DNA of 64,000 bases from Takifugu bimaculatus (lineage: Eukaryota > Chordata > Actinopteri > Tetraodontiformes > Tetraodontidae). Position 1 is the stretch's first letter. Every line of letters starts with the position of its first letter. The translations under genes and the position numbers were made by a program. Of this stretch, positions 1-10,944 are shown piece after piece. The stretch covers positions 11,415,509 to 11,479,508 of the forward strand of contig CP034994.1 of NCBI GenBank assembly GCA_004026145.2, in the 5' to 3' direction. A model generated the notes under the pieces. The model saw only the letters and a program-made list of their open reading frames with translations. It was not told the origin of the DNA and ran no database searches.

Positions 1-349
1 TTCAACACATTGAAGCTCAAGTATTTTCTTCTAGCTTAATGCGACTCCTATTGGCACGTTGTCAAAGAAATAACGCACAGCGATGCGATAAATAAGACGG
101 ACTCCGTATTGCTGAGTTTCTATTTTCCTACGACACGTGAGGCAGACACTCGGTCACGTGACCGCCGAGCTCTCCCATCAAAACATTGAGCCTGCGCGAG
201 CTTGTAAACAACTGTGACGCGACGGCTTTGACAGCTACAAGACAAAGTTTATCTAGGTCATTTACGAAGTTTCATCAAATTATTGCTCACCTGTCCACCA
301 GACAGGCCTTCTCGATGCATTACAAAGGACCGAACACAGTACGGGGATC
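1..349 (+). promoter_or_regulatory. abtb1: abtb1 promoter and 5' leader region
   Basis: Sequence upstream of the abtb1 start codon. Two CACGTG E-boxes lie at 134-139 and 155-160. The second is embedded in the 12-base palindrome GGTCACGTGACC, which contains the GTCACGTGAC form bound by USF and by MiT/TFE factors (the CLEAR element). No TATA box is evident. The transcription start was not located. The E-boxes are seen directly; their use is inference. Confidence 0.5.
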
Positions 350-3300
350 ATGGACGTATATGATTTGTTTAGTAGCTGCAAGAAGGGCGACATTTTTAGA
401 GTCAGGTAACGAGCGACTTCGCCGGTTTGGGGCTTGGCTTCCTTTGTCTGTGTGAAGTTTACGACCACCTTGTGGGTTTCTATATTTTTATACCTATAGA
501 GCGAATGTTAACAAGGAAGTTAACGCTGATGTGTGAGGCAATGAACTTAGAAGGCGTTTGTAGGTCGACTACTCGTTGCTCCAAGTATCATCGCTGTGTT
601 GCATCAAAGAAACTGGAGAACATGGACAAGCCCCTCAGGGATCAAATGAAGGCGTGTGCAAATGACCCCGTTGACAAAGGCATTCTTCCCATTAAATGTC
701 AGCTTTTGGATTTTAATACAGCTGAACGTAAAGTAGGGCGTTTATTTGCAGCATTCACCTAATTCTGCCTGCTTTCTTTGGTGCACAAAGATATAAAAGG
801 CAAGCTCTTTTTCTCAGGCTAAATAAATAAACCAGAAACAGTAGTAGCATTCTGGTGGTATGCTGACAGCCCTGTTCTTCTTCTTCAGTGTTGTATGAGC
901 CAACACAATAATGTAACCATTTATTTCTCTCTCTCCAAGATACCTTATTGAACAGCGAGACGTGGACCTCAATGTAAGAGATAAATGGGACAGCACCCCT
1001 TTGTAAGTATTTTTATTGTTCATGACCTTAGGGACCAATGCCCCACTGGTCTAAAATGTGACCACACCTTTTTTTAAAAGGTATTACGCTTGCCTCTGTG
1101 GCCACGAGGAGCTGGTGGAGTACCTGTTGGCCAGTGGTAAGACTGGATTTGCTTCACCAGGCTGACTGAGGCTGTGCAGTCATTTCTTGAGATGTGTTTC
1201 CCCATCTTTGCCTCCAGGTGCCAAGAGCGAAGTCAACACGTTTGATGGGGAGAGGTGCATGTATGGCTGTCTTAATGATTCCATACGGCGCCTGCTCAAG
1301 GATTACAAGTGCGTCAGTGTGTACGCCATGAAGCGCGGGGATTTTAACTACTTTCTACACATGTAAGTTCCTGCTGGCCTTTCCTTTCTGGCAGTTTCAC
1401 AGGTCTTTCTGGAGTTTGCTGTGAAATAAAAAAAACCCTGCCACGTCGTGATAAACCTGCACTCGCCCCTCTAATCCCAGTAAATTTCAATTTTGCTTTA
1501 GGCTATGGGAGCAGGGGCAATACAGCGATGTAAAATTCTTGGTTCACGGACAGATCTTTGCAGTCCACCGCTGCATTCTGAGCGCACGCTCGGAGTACTT
1601 TTCTGATATGTTTGAAAGAAAATGGAAAGGGAAGAACCTGATCACCCTCAAGCACCCTTTGGTATGTAAACACACTCTGCCCAATACTCATATGTCCTTG
1701 TTTCTAATGTAAAGTAATTTAACGTTTTGGTTTGAATTCCAGGTTAACCCTGCAGCTTTCAGAGCTCTTCTGCAATATATTTACACAGGTATTACCGTAC
1801 ATGTTTCTCATCTTTATTAGATAGAGCTGCAAAATATAGCAGGGTTGTGCGCAATTTGAAGACAACATCGACCTCTGCTGGCTCATTGGTGGTAGTGTAG
1901 CTGTTTAAGAGGCTGCACAAATAACCTGATCAGATGTTTGCGTGTAAAACGTTGCAGGTCAAATGGATATTGATGTGACTCTGGTGGAGGACTCGCGAAG
2001 ACTTGCTAAACAGTGCAAGATGAAGGATCTAATCGAGGAACTTGACAACAAATGCAAAAAGGTGTATCAATTTGGTGAGACATTTATTTTTACCATGCAC
2101 ACCAGCACAGACAATGACAGGAACTAAAGTGACCCATCTTAAATTTGAGACTTTTTAATTCTAGCACTTGGGTTAACTGTTCTGCACCGCATGACAGACA
2201 TCCGTCTTGTTTTAATGGTTCTCTCCCCGATGATGTGAAAGTATCCAACAAACCTGGGGTCTGTGTGAAGGTCCTCAGCCTGAAGCCTCACCACTGTCGG
2301 CTGGAGGAGGAGTTTGCTCAAATAGCAGATGCTGCGCTACCTGCTGAATTAGGCGTAAGATGAACGGGAAGAAAGAAAGAAAGAAAGAACTCGCATTGTT
2401 TCTCCCAATCAGCTCTTGTTACAAATGTCTTCTCCCCCAGGTCGGGTTTGGGGAGCTCCCCTTTAACAGGATGGACTGCTTTCCTACCTACCCTGACATC
2501 TGCTTCAGAGTCGATGGCTATAATTTCCTGTGCCACAAGGTGCGCTCTTTAAAGGTCATGCTGGTCTATTTATCTGACACACTTCCCTGAGCATGACGTG
2601 GAATGCTTTCTCCTGACTCCAGGCATTCTTCTGTGGGCGTAGTGACTACTTCAGAGCCTTACTGGAGGATCACTTCTGCGAGGGAGAGCAGCTGCAGTCT
2701 CATCCCAACACCTTAGTCATTACCTTACACAACATCTCCCATGAAATATTCATCCACATCATGTATTACATCTACACCGATAACACAGAGGTTGGTGCGC
2801 TTCTGTTAGTTGCTCTTTGTGTGTGAAATTTCCCGTCAGTCAGCGAGAAAAATGAAGGGAGCTTAAAGCCTAGCGTCACGCTAAAAAGATCAATGGCTAC
2901 TTTTTCTGCTTTGACGCCTGGAAATATTAAAGATAGGCTTGTGTTTGGTCACCTGCTTTTGTTTTCCCGTGCAGCTGATGGTAGAGAGTGTGTTCGACGT
3001 GCTGTGCGTGGCCGACATGTATCTGCTGCCGGGACTGAAGCGCCTCTGTGGGAAAACAATGGCACAGACTTTGTGCAAGGACAACGTGGTGTACATGTGG
3101 AAGATGGCAAAGCTTTTCCAGCTCTCCCGGCTGGAGGATCAGTGTGTGGAGTACATGGCTAAGATTATTTATCAGGTGGGTATCAGTGACGATCTGAGCT
3201 GGGGCTGTGAAGCAAGAAACAAAGCATAACCCCCCCCCCCAGCTGTAGTGATGACACATTCACTCCCAACGCTCCTGTCTGTCACAGCTTGTGGAGCAAC

Positions 3301-3494
3301 CTGAGCTGGCGGAGGCCATCAAAGAGGACGCAGACACAGTGGAGGGGCGAGAGGCCACCGACTCCGTCCCCCTGGTGGACGAAATCCGCTTCCACATTGC
3401 CAGCAACGTGCAAACATACAGCGAAATTCAGGAGGCCAACCAGAAACTGGAGGCCCTGGAAGAGCTTCTCACGTCCATTAATATCTGCTGCTGA
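350..3494 (+). CDS. abtb1: Ankyrin repeat and BTB domain-containing protein 1, complete (12 coding exons)
   Basis: Spliced CDS: 350-405, 940-1002, 1081-1136, 1218-1362, 1502-1661, 1743-1788, 1958-2074, 2242-2354, 2441-2539, 2623-2790, 2975-3175, 3288-3494. All junctions are GT-AG with consistent phase, and the sum is 1431 nt (476 aa), close to mammalian ABTB1 (about 478). The start MDVYDLFSSCKKGD matches the family N-terminus. Ankyrin-like segments cover about residues 1-70 (DKWDSTPLYYACLCGHEELV). Two BTB/POZ domains follow: one from about residue 115 (YSDVKFLVHG, then AVHRCILSARSEYF) and one from about residue 272 (PDICFRVDGYNFLCHKAFF). A helical C-terminus ends EALEELLTSINICC. Family knowledge: a cytoplasmic protein (BPOZ family) linked to PTEN-dependent growth control and to Cullin-3-type adaptor functions. 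There is an E-box promoter upstream. The only weaker junction is the exon 8 acceptor at 2241, which was placed by homology and phase. Confidence 0.97.
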
Positions 3495-4500
3495 GGAGGC
3501 TGCAGGTGGGGGCTTACATCTACAGGGTGATTAAGGTGGGGAACCGTGTGGGGGCGGGATAAAGATATTGTTTAAAAAATACATATGCGTCTGTGTGTTT
3601 GCTGGTTTTATTTTATTGTAGGGTTTACAGGATGTAGATTTCTGTTTGGGGTGTTTTTATGTTAAAAGGATGTATTAATATGGTGGATGCTGTCAACTGG
3701 TTCAAATATTATTTGAGATTTTAAAGATTTGGTGTTGCTACGTCAAAAAGAATATATTTAAATGTCATGTGTTTTCAGCGTTATTTTGAGAAATGTACCA
3801 TTTAAAATAGTTATTGTGCACCAATAAATTCCAGGGAAAAGGAACGTTTTTGTCGGGGTCAAAGAGATCCAAATGATCCTCAGCATGCAGTGTGAGTCTT
3901 AAGGTGTCTTTTATTTTCTATCTGACCCTCCCCGCCTTTACCCTAACGACGGTGATTTGCCAAAATGTGGAAGGCATTTTTGGTTGCCCAGTGCTGACAC
4001 TACTCCGTGCAATAAAATGATGTTACATAAGAATGAGTCCAGGATTTAAATTTCAAAACATCATCCACATAATTTCTGTGCTGCCATTCCAAAAAAAAAA
4101 AAGAATAAACCTGCAAATCTGATTCAGATTTGTGGTTCTTTCTGTTGGTTCTATAATTGTCTGTTTCTGCTTAACCCATGTAATAATAATATCTATTTAA
4201 AAATGTTAAAAAATAAAGCATATTACCTACAGCTGTATTAAGTTTAAAGGTAGGTAAATACTGGCTAAATTGTTTTAATATATATGTATATATATTTTAA
4301 AAGAAAAACGCTTTTAATAGGGAGAAACCGTTGAGTTTTTGGTCAGACCTTGAAGTCGCCTATAGGGGGCGCCATTTCTCAATAAAATGTTACCCTCGCT
4401 GTTGAAACGGTGACTTGCCTTTAATCCCATATAAGGGTCACGCTTGTCATGCGCGCCACTTCCTGTGTTGTACGTGACTAAAGTCCTTATTTCTGTAAAA
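3495..4500. other. abtb1 3' UTR and AT-rich spacer
   Basis: After the abtb1 stop the DNA is AT-rich and non-coding. An alternating AT stretch lies near 4260-4300. At about 4366 the bases AGGGGGCGCC resemble part of a CTCF core. No gene was seen here. Confidence 0.5.
3823..4016 (+). terminator. abtb1: Polyadenylation signals of abtb1
   Basis: Canonical AATAAA hexamers occur at 3823-3828 and 4011-4016, about 330 and 520 bases after the stop codon. Either could end the transcript; which one is used cannot be told from sequence. Confidence 0.55.
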
Positions 4501-4535
4501 GTTTTTCAAACCCCTCAAAGGCGAGGAAGCGGTCA

Positions 4536-5071
4536 TTGAAATCACGACTTGCCGGCTGTGATTTAAGGTGCGTTTATGAGAATCATTGTATCTGTGGTCG
4601 GTCGAGTGTAAGTGGCATCAGTGCATGCTTCATCGGGCTCATCTTAAAGCATCTTAGAGATGTAGACAAAGCTGTGTGTCACGTTAATGGAGCCTGGATC
4701 TCCGTGTCTGTGCTGCAGCTACAGGATGGATGTTATAGCGCCGCTCAGCCACAACACTAAGACCATTCTTCCAGCAACAAAACTACTGGCCGACAGCCCA
4801 GATTTTCCGAGGTTGAGGCCTACACAGTTGGTCGTTCCTCCAGCCAGTCTCCTTTGTGCTCGTGTTTTATGGCTACCGCCAGGCGGTTCGGTGCTGTCAG
4901 GACCTGAGGTGGGAAAATCCAGTTTATTGGGTTGTGTCGAGGCCCCGGGAGGCCGGTTTGGACACTGTTCGATTCATTCATTCATTCCAGAGGACGCTGT
5001 TTCTCAGCGCCGCTTTCAGACAGCACCTGTCAGAGCCGGAGAATGCTCCTCTCACCAGCGCCAAGGATTAA
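4536..5071 (+). other. Orphan open reading frames, possible small unrecognised gene
   Basis: A GC-richer island follows an ETS-like ACTTCCTG at about 4450. A possible non-coding exon ends at a good donor (AAG|GTGCGT, about 4567), and an acceptor TGCTGCAG lies at about 4718. From the ATG at 4726 a frame opens as MDVIAPLSHNTKTILPAT. In a different frame an open stretch of over 70 codons ends at the TAA before 5072 and includes RWENPVYWVVSRPREAG. Joining the two frames would need a one-base shift or an implausibly short intron. I do not recognise either peptide, so this may be chance or a decayed gene. Confidence 0.15.
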
Positions 5072-6019
5072 TCGGTTAAAAGTCACTCACGGAAAGGTCA
5101 GTTTACGCTTTAATGGCTGCTCAAGGCCAAAACAGCCTCCACACGGAGTACAATTAAATACAGAGAGACTTGGATCTTTCCTTTTGACAGGATTCCCTAA
5201 ACAGGCGCCACCAGAGTCATTTAGATGAGTCTAATCCAAAATCACATCTATCTCATCGGAAAAGGAGCCAGCGAACAATGGCGTTAAGGTACACAAACCC
5301 ACTGGACAATAAAGGAAAACAGTCTTTCTAACTTCGGGGATGTGACGGGGGTCACATTCTGCAGCTTCATTGAACAGAAAAACAACCCGAAACGACGCGC
5401 TGCTGAACGCCAACGCTGTTTGAGATGCAGATAAGCCCGTGCTTAGCCAACGACTGAGCTAAAAGGCTCTCACCTTCACTCTGTCTTACAGTTAGTGCAT
5501 TTCTCTAGATTAATGCACCCCAGCACACACACACAAATCCACTTTAGCCCCCCACACACGACCCTGTTGGCGTCCCCCACGCTGCGAGTGTCACTTCTCG
5601 CCTGCCGCCATGTGTTTACATTTACTGTCTGGGGACTGGAGCGGTTGGAGCGGAGCCAGCAGTTATGTAAGGAAAAGTACAGACTGCACACTGAATGAAG
5701 GGCTCCAGCCAGGAAGATCCCTGGTCAGGGATCCAGCAGCCGGTCACTTTCCCCGGCATTCCGGTGTGGTGTGGGGGCAGATAAAGTTTGTAAAACATCC
5801 CCAAACTCACCGTCCAGGAATCCTTCATCGGTTTGACGTGAGGAGGAGGGGGGGGAGGGGGCTGGTAAAAGAAGAGCGCGGCAGTCAGATGCTTAAACTT
5901 AAACATAGCCGTGGTAATATGGGATTAAGCCTGACGTGCTCCCTTCAGGAATTAGCAACCCGGACAGAGACCAGCAAACAGGCGGGGGTCCCCTTAGTCA
6001 GCTTTATCAAAGGTGGGGG

Positions 6020-6310
6020 GGGTTCAGAGATTCAGATCCTTTATTGTCCCACGAGGAAATTTACAGTGCAACAGCAAGAGCACGCAGAGAAAAATAAAAT
6101 AGAATAGAATAGAATTTGGAATATACAAAGAGGATGTATATTTACAATAATCCAGGTAAATGGATACTCAGCCCCTGTATACCTGTACATAGTACAATAT
6201 ACATATCAGAATATATATAATTCAGATTGTGCTAGCGGGCGTTATGTTTATTGTGCAGTCTGACAGCAGCCGGCAGGAAGACTTATGTAAGAAAAAGTAC
6301 ACACTACAGA
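6020..6310. repeat. Relic of a teleost interspersed repeat
   Basis: The stretch holds TTTATTGTCCCACGAGGAAA, then TTACAGTGCAACAGCA, then an AATAGAATAGAATAGAAT-type simple run. It ends in TGCAGTCTGACAGCAGCCGG. I recognise this order of blocks as a sequence that recurs in many teleost genomic clones, but I will not name its family from memory. It is degraded and carries no open reading frame. Confidence 0.5.
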
Positions 6311-8548
6311 GAAGACTTAGAAGAGCCCACGGGCAGACAGACACGCCCTGTTGCTGGAGAGCTCCTCGGGGAGGCTTTCTCAGCTCTTTCACCCTCTGCC
6401 CCTCATGTTTATGTTGGCCTATAGAGCTCATCCTAAGGTGAGTCACAAGGTTGTGGCAGAGTGCATGACCAGCCCGCCTGGAAGATCCAAACAAAGTCTG
6501 CATGTGAGGCAGGATTACGCCCTTACCGGACCATGTGACCGCTGCGTGTCCTCAGATTAGAAGTAGACTTATAGATTGTAGCAGCGAAAAGACATGCTCA
6601 AGTTATCCAAGAGAGGAAGGATGGTGGGGGGGGGCAGTTTGTCTCGAAACCAGCGAAAAAAAAGTTTCCTGTGGAAGGGGGAAGTGTGAAAAGAGTTGGG
6701 GGGATGACAGATTGTCACACTGGAATTAGGAGGTTATTGGCACACAAAGGGTTAACAGGAAGTAAGAAGATGAGCGTGTCTGCGCCTGGGGTGGAGGAGG
6801 AGGACAAAAACAAGCATCTGAAAGTCTTGCATAAAATATTTTATGCTGCACAAGATAAATCAACATAAAATTACTGCCCTCCCCCCACTTCTCGTTCTGC
6901 TTTTACCATGGGCCTGTGTCTGATTGCACATGACTGGCTCCATATAATTCCCAAAACAGTGTGTGCGTGTAATCGATCCGTGCAGAACACGTTTATCTGG
7001 ACGCTGGCAGCGCAACAAAGCAGCAGCTGCAGCAGCCGCGCAGACATGTGCATACGTGTACACACACGTATGCAATGGATTTGGAATGTGGGACGTCTGC
7101 AGTCATGTTAAATTTAAAGCCTCATGGTTATAGTTTTGAACAAATGGCGGCTTTCTTTATCAAACTTGGGCTGCTCTTTGAATGATAGAGGCTTGAAACT
7201 GAAATATAAATCCCAATCTACTGAAAAATAACCACCACCACCCCCAGCTGCAGCAATTAATCTACAGATGAATGGAATTATTATGCATTTAAAATGTGTC
7301 ACATTGCAGGGAATCTTATTTTAAATGCATGCACGAACAAAGCGGGGATTCATTTCGCAAGTTATTCGTCAGGGTGGCGTGTGCGCGCGCGTGCGGGGAC
7401 GCTGTGAGACTGTCACTTTAAGAAGTTGCATGTAGAAGCTGGTGATTTTCCACTCAAACTGATGAAAAAAAAAAAAAAAACCGTGCATCGGCTCAAACAG
7501 AACCAACGCGGACAGATTGATGAAAGGGAAACAGCGAGCGAACCTCCAACAGGCCAGAACCGTCGCCGCTTGACCCACCAGGTAACCCGCATCTTTGTGC
7601 TTCACGCTTCCGAGGCTGCGGGGGTCGGCTCGTTTTTTAACCCTAAAACGTGTGAGGCGCACAGATACTTCCGGTCTTGTATTCCTTTATCATTTTTAAT
7701 GCTTTTGGTCTGTTTAAAGGGATCGATGACGTCTTTCACAGCCGGATATCAGACGCGGACTATTTTTTTTTATTCCTTCCACGCAGGTCGACGCTGGGGT
7801 TTCTGTCTCACGCATGCTCATCGATCCGGACAACATGGCTTTAAAAACAAACAAGGGGGGGAAAGCCGAGTATCACCTTTGATTCCCGCGTCCTGCGCGT
7901 GTCATGAAACACGTTCTCTTCTCTTTCATCAACTCCCCCAGGTCCGCCTCGTGCGCGCGCGCCTGCAGGTGCGCCTTGAAGCGGCGGATGGCCGCGTGAT
8001 GGTTTTAGTTATTGACTCAGATAAAAGCATATGTTTACAACCTTAACCTACATTTCCTGGCTCTGCATCGTCTAGTAGATGATTGACGGACACGTGACCC
8101 CCAATAACCTCAGCCCACCCCTCGCAACAGGTAAAAAAAAAAAAAAAAAAACCCGCAGGGGATGCTGGGAATAAAGTGGGAAGAGGGGCGTTTCTGAAAG
8201 TTGTTGGAATTTCTTTTCTTTTTCAAAAGTACAATAAGATTTATGTGTTTTGGCTGCGTGAATCACCCGATTGGAGCCCGTTTGTTTTCGTTCCCTTCTT
8301 GTCTTTCTTTGTTATCGCAACTCAAACAAAGGCTTCTCTAATTCTGACCAATAACTGTAAGACTTTTGGAAATAACTAACCGAGATGAGATCAGATCTGC
8401 TGATGGATTAGTCCACTGTCATCGCTCTTTTATTATGCTGCAGCTGAGCTTTAAACCAAACCAAAATTCCAACAACAGTTCTTTGACGCCCGTGTCACTT
8501 TTCAGCAACCCCGACTTTTGCGCAGAAAACAACCCCCCGACCACGGCG

Positions 8549-8564
8549 CCCCCCCCCCCCCCCC

Positions 8565-8620
<56 letters not shown>
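8549..8620. repeat. Poly-C plus (CA)n microsatellite
   Basis: About 16 C residues (8549-8564) run into about 27 CA units (8566-8620). Confidence 0.97.
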
Positions 8621-8622
<2 letters not shown>

Positions 8623-8740
8623 AGATTAGACGGTGTTTGTGGGAGGTTATGTAATGCAAAGGAGCGCGCAGAGCATGACACTGACCAAAATATGGTGGAT
8701 TATAGCATCGTGCAAAGCTGGGAGGTTACCGGGATGAGGA

Positions 8741-8744
8741 TGTG

Positions 8745-8823
<79 letters not shown>

Positions 8824-8830
8824 GTGCGCG
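8741..8830. repeat. (TG)n microsatellite
   Basis: About 40 TG units with a few CG interruptions. The tract is complementary to the (CA)n tract 120 bases upstream. Confidence 0.97.
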
Positions 8831-9327
8831 CAGGGCTACACGGACAGCTTGTCATCAGCTGATCCCTGTCCTGCATTTAACTCTGCAAATCCTGTAGAGG
8901 AATTTGTCAGTTTTTAGTTGACTCCTGCACGCCGCCCTCTCCCCTCGGAACGGAACGGAGCGGCGGTTCGTGCACGACACGGGGCAGCAGAGGAGACACA
9001 TTCCCTTATTAGGAAGTGCTATAAGCTGATAATGAGCTGGTTTACATTTCTCAGATAACAAACCGCATTTCTGGAAGGAATCACAGTCAGCTGATCGGAA
9101 ACATCCTGACTTCTGGGAATTCAATAAAGTGATTTAAATAATAAAAAAAAACAACAACAACAAAAAACAGCAAAAACATTAAAAAAGTGTCTTGAGCCTC
9201 CGTTCACTGTTTATTATTTGTTTATTTTCTGTGAGAGCAAACACCTTTATCAGTGTTAGACCAGTTCGGGAGTGAGGGGGGGCGTGTGGCCCCTCTCTGC
9301 CCCCTCCAGGCTCCAGGAGGAGTGAAG

Positions 9328-9338
9328 TGGAAATTTAC
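9328..9338 (+). promoter_or_regulatory. slc6a6: Candidate tonicity-responsive element (TonE/ORE)
   Basis: TGGAAATTTAC fits the published TonE consensus TGGAAANNYNY. It lies about 200 bases upstream of the donor of the probable slc6a6 first exon. TauT genes are known TonEBP/NFAT5 targets in mammals. The match is seen directly; function is inference, and matches to so short a motif also arise by chance. Confidence 0.4.
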
Positions 9339-9479
9339 AGTCTCCTGCGTCGCTACCTGAGTCGCCTGTGACGGCGGGGCTGCGTCCAATCTCTGCTTTG
9401 GATTTAATTGTCTTTAGTCTGGGGGCGGGACCTGCTGTCAGCTCCACTTCTTGGGACCCCTGTCAGCATAAAGGCATTC

Positions 9480-9545
9480 GGTACAGAGGAATGGTGACAG
9501 CTGAGAGAGCGGAACCCTCCACATAGATGCAGCCATGAAGGAAAT
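9480..9545 (+). other. slc6a6: Probable slc6a6 first exon, mostly 5' UTR
   Basis: The sequence ends at the strong donor AAAT|GTAAGT (9546), downstream of a CATAAAGG TATA-like box at about 9465. The true 5' end is not known. An ATG at 9535-9537 gives eleven bases (M K E, then AT). If spliced to the acceptor at 10943 it would be in frame with the usual start and would add MKEI to the transporter. A sense ATG at 9526 hits a stop after two further codons. Position, donor and frame compatibility are seen; its use as exon 1 is inference. Confidence 0.45.
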
Positions 9546-10944
9546 GTAAGTTTGACGAAGCGGAGCTGGGACTACATGGAGCTGTCAGCCGGAGTTGTGG
9601 ATGTGCGCGTTTTGCGTAAAAGGTTGATTGAGGGTTGTTTTTTTCTTATTTGGCTTTAGTGCTTCGATCGGGCTTGTTGGTGCGAAAGGTTGTTCTATGA
9701 GAAATCACAGCTGTGCTGAGATTTGTGGGTTAAACTCCGGCGAGGCTTGTTTGATGGGCGAAGCAACTATAACACCTTTAAAAGAGAGAGAGAGAGAGAG
9801 AAAAGGCAGAGCGGAATCACTGTGTGTGTGCGTGTGTGCGCGCGCGCGGGGGCGCGCACTGGGAGGGGGAGGAATGGATCCGGAGGGAAGGAAACAGGAT
9901 GAGAACCAGAGTCGGTCCAGTTATGTAAGGAGGTCTGAAAAAGGCAAAACGGTTCAAGCTTGACTTGTCATGCAGGTCGAGGACAGAGAAATTACAGCGA
10001 ACGATGGAACGTGGAGCGCACATGGAGCTGTGCGTGCGTGCGTGTGTGTGGGCGTGCGTGCGTGCGTGTGTGCGTGGGGGGTTATTAGGTGAACGGTTGT
10101 TGGCAACAATGTGACAACTTTTTGTTATCCTCAGTCCACACAGCGAATGCGATTGTTCGTGCTGATAACCGCGGCGATGGTTGATGCTCCTCGTGGGAAT
10201 TAACGTTAATCCCGGGTCTCCAAATAAATTCCAGTTTCTTGCCTTCCTCCCTTTTGTTCTCGGCTGTGAGCTGGGATCTTAGCCCGCAGTTGGGACGTGT
10301 CTCGGTTATTCTTGTCCTATTTAGGTTTCTTATCTCCTCTGCGGCTCATGCAGGGAAATAGGATCCGCTGGTTGGTTAAAACAAATCCCGTCTTTCCTGG
10401 AAAGGTGGTTTACAGTGTAAACAGCCATTGAATTTAAGCCGTTGTGTCTTTGAGCTGGATTACAGAAGCCTGACTTGTTGCTGGTGCAGGAGAGAGGAGC
10501 ACTTTTCCTCCCGGGAACGGTGGAAACCATGTGTGGTTTCCATTTCCTTCACTGACCCCCTCTGAGGAGGAACGTCAGATAACTTGGCCGCCTGTTTAGA
10601 TAATCCAGAGACGTGGACGTGCACTCACCGCTATAAGCGACTGCTTTGTGACGCCTAAAAAACCCCCTAAACTTTAGTACTTTGCAATCTAAACCTATGT
10701 CTGATTGATTTATTGCGGCGCCAACGCTCCTTCCTTCACTTTCAGTATAAATCAGCTTTGGAGTGCAGCCGCAGGTCTGAGTGACCTCTCTGCATCCCTT
10801 GTTCAGATTAGCAAGATTAGAAGAGTCGTATATCTCAGTCAGCACACTTCAGGAGAATCGGTGGAGGGCATTATCTGCCTAATGCTCCTCTCTGTCTCAC
10901 CTCTGGCTCACTTCTTGCTTTTCCTTTTTCGGTGTGTCTGCAGC

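Larger units (their letters stand above)
5072..9459. other. Gene-poor spacer between abtb1 and slc6a6
   Basis: No gene is supported here. It holds an interspersed-repeat relic (about 6020-6310), a duplicated 26-base motif (5663-5688 and 6283-6308), poly-C/CA and TG microsatellites (8549-8830), A-rich tracts (about 7465, 8130, 9143), and CpG-rich patches near 7380 and 7940. Open frames of up to about 206 codons (7426-8046) show no family resemblance and include runs of lysine from a poly-A tract. Confidence 0.6.

Noticed and set aside
5610..6107. 165-codon plus-strand open frame
   Set aside because: It runs through repeat-derived sequence and poly-G; no conserved domain.
7426..8046. 206-codon plus-strand open frame upstream of slc6a6
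   Set aside because: It contains a lysine run from a poly-A tract, has no recognisable domain, and no splice or promoter context supports it.
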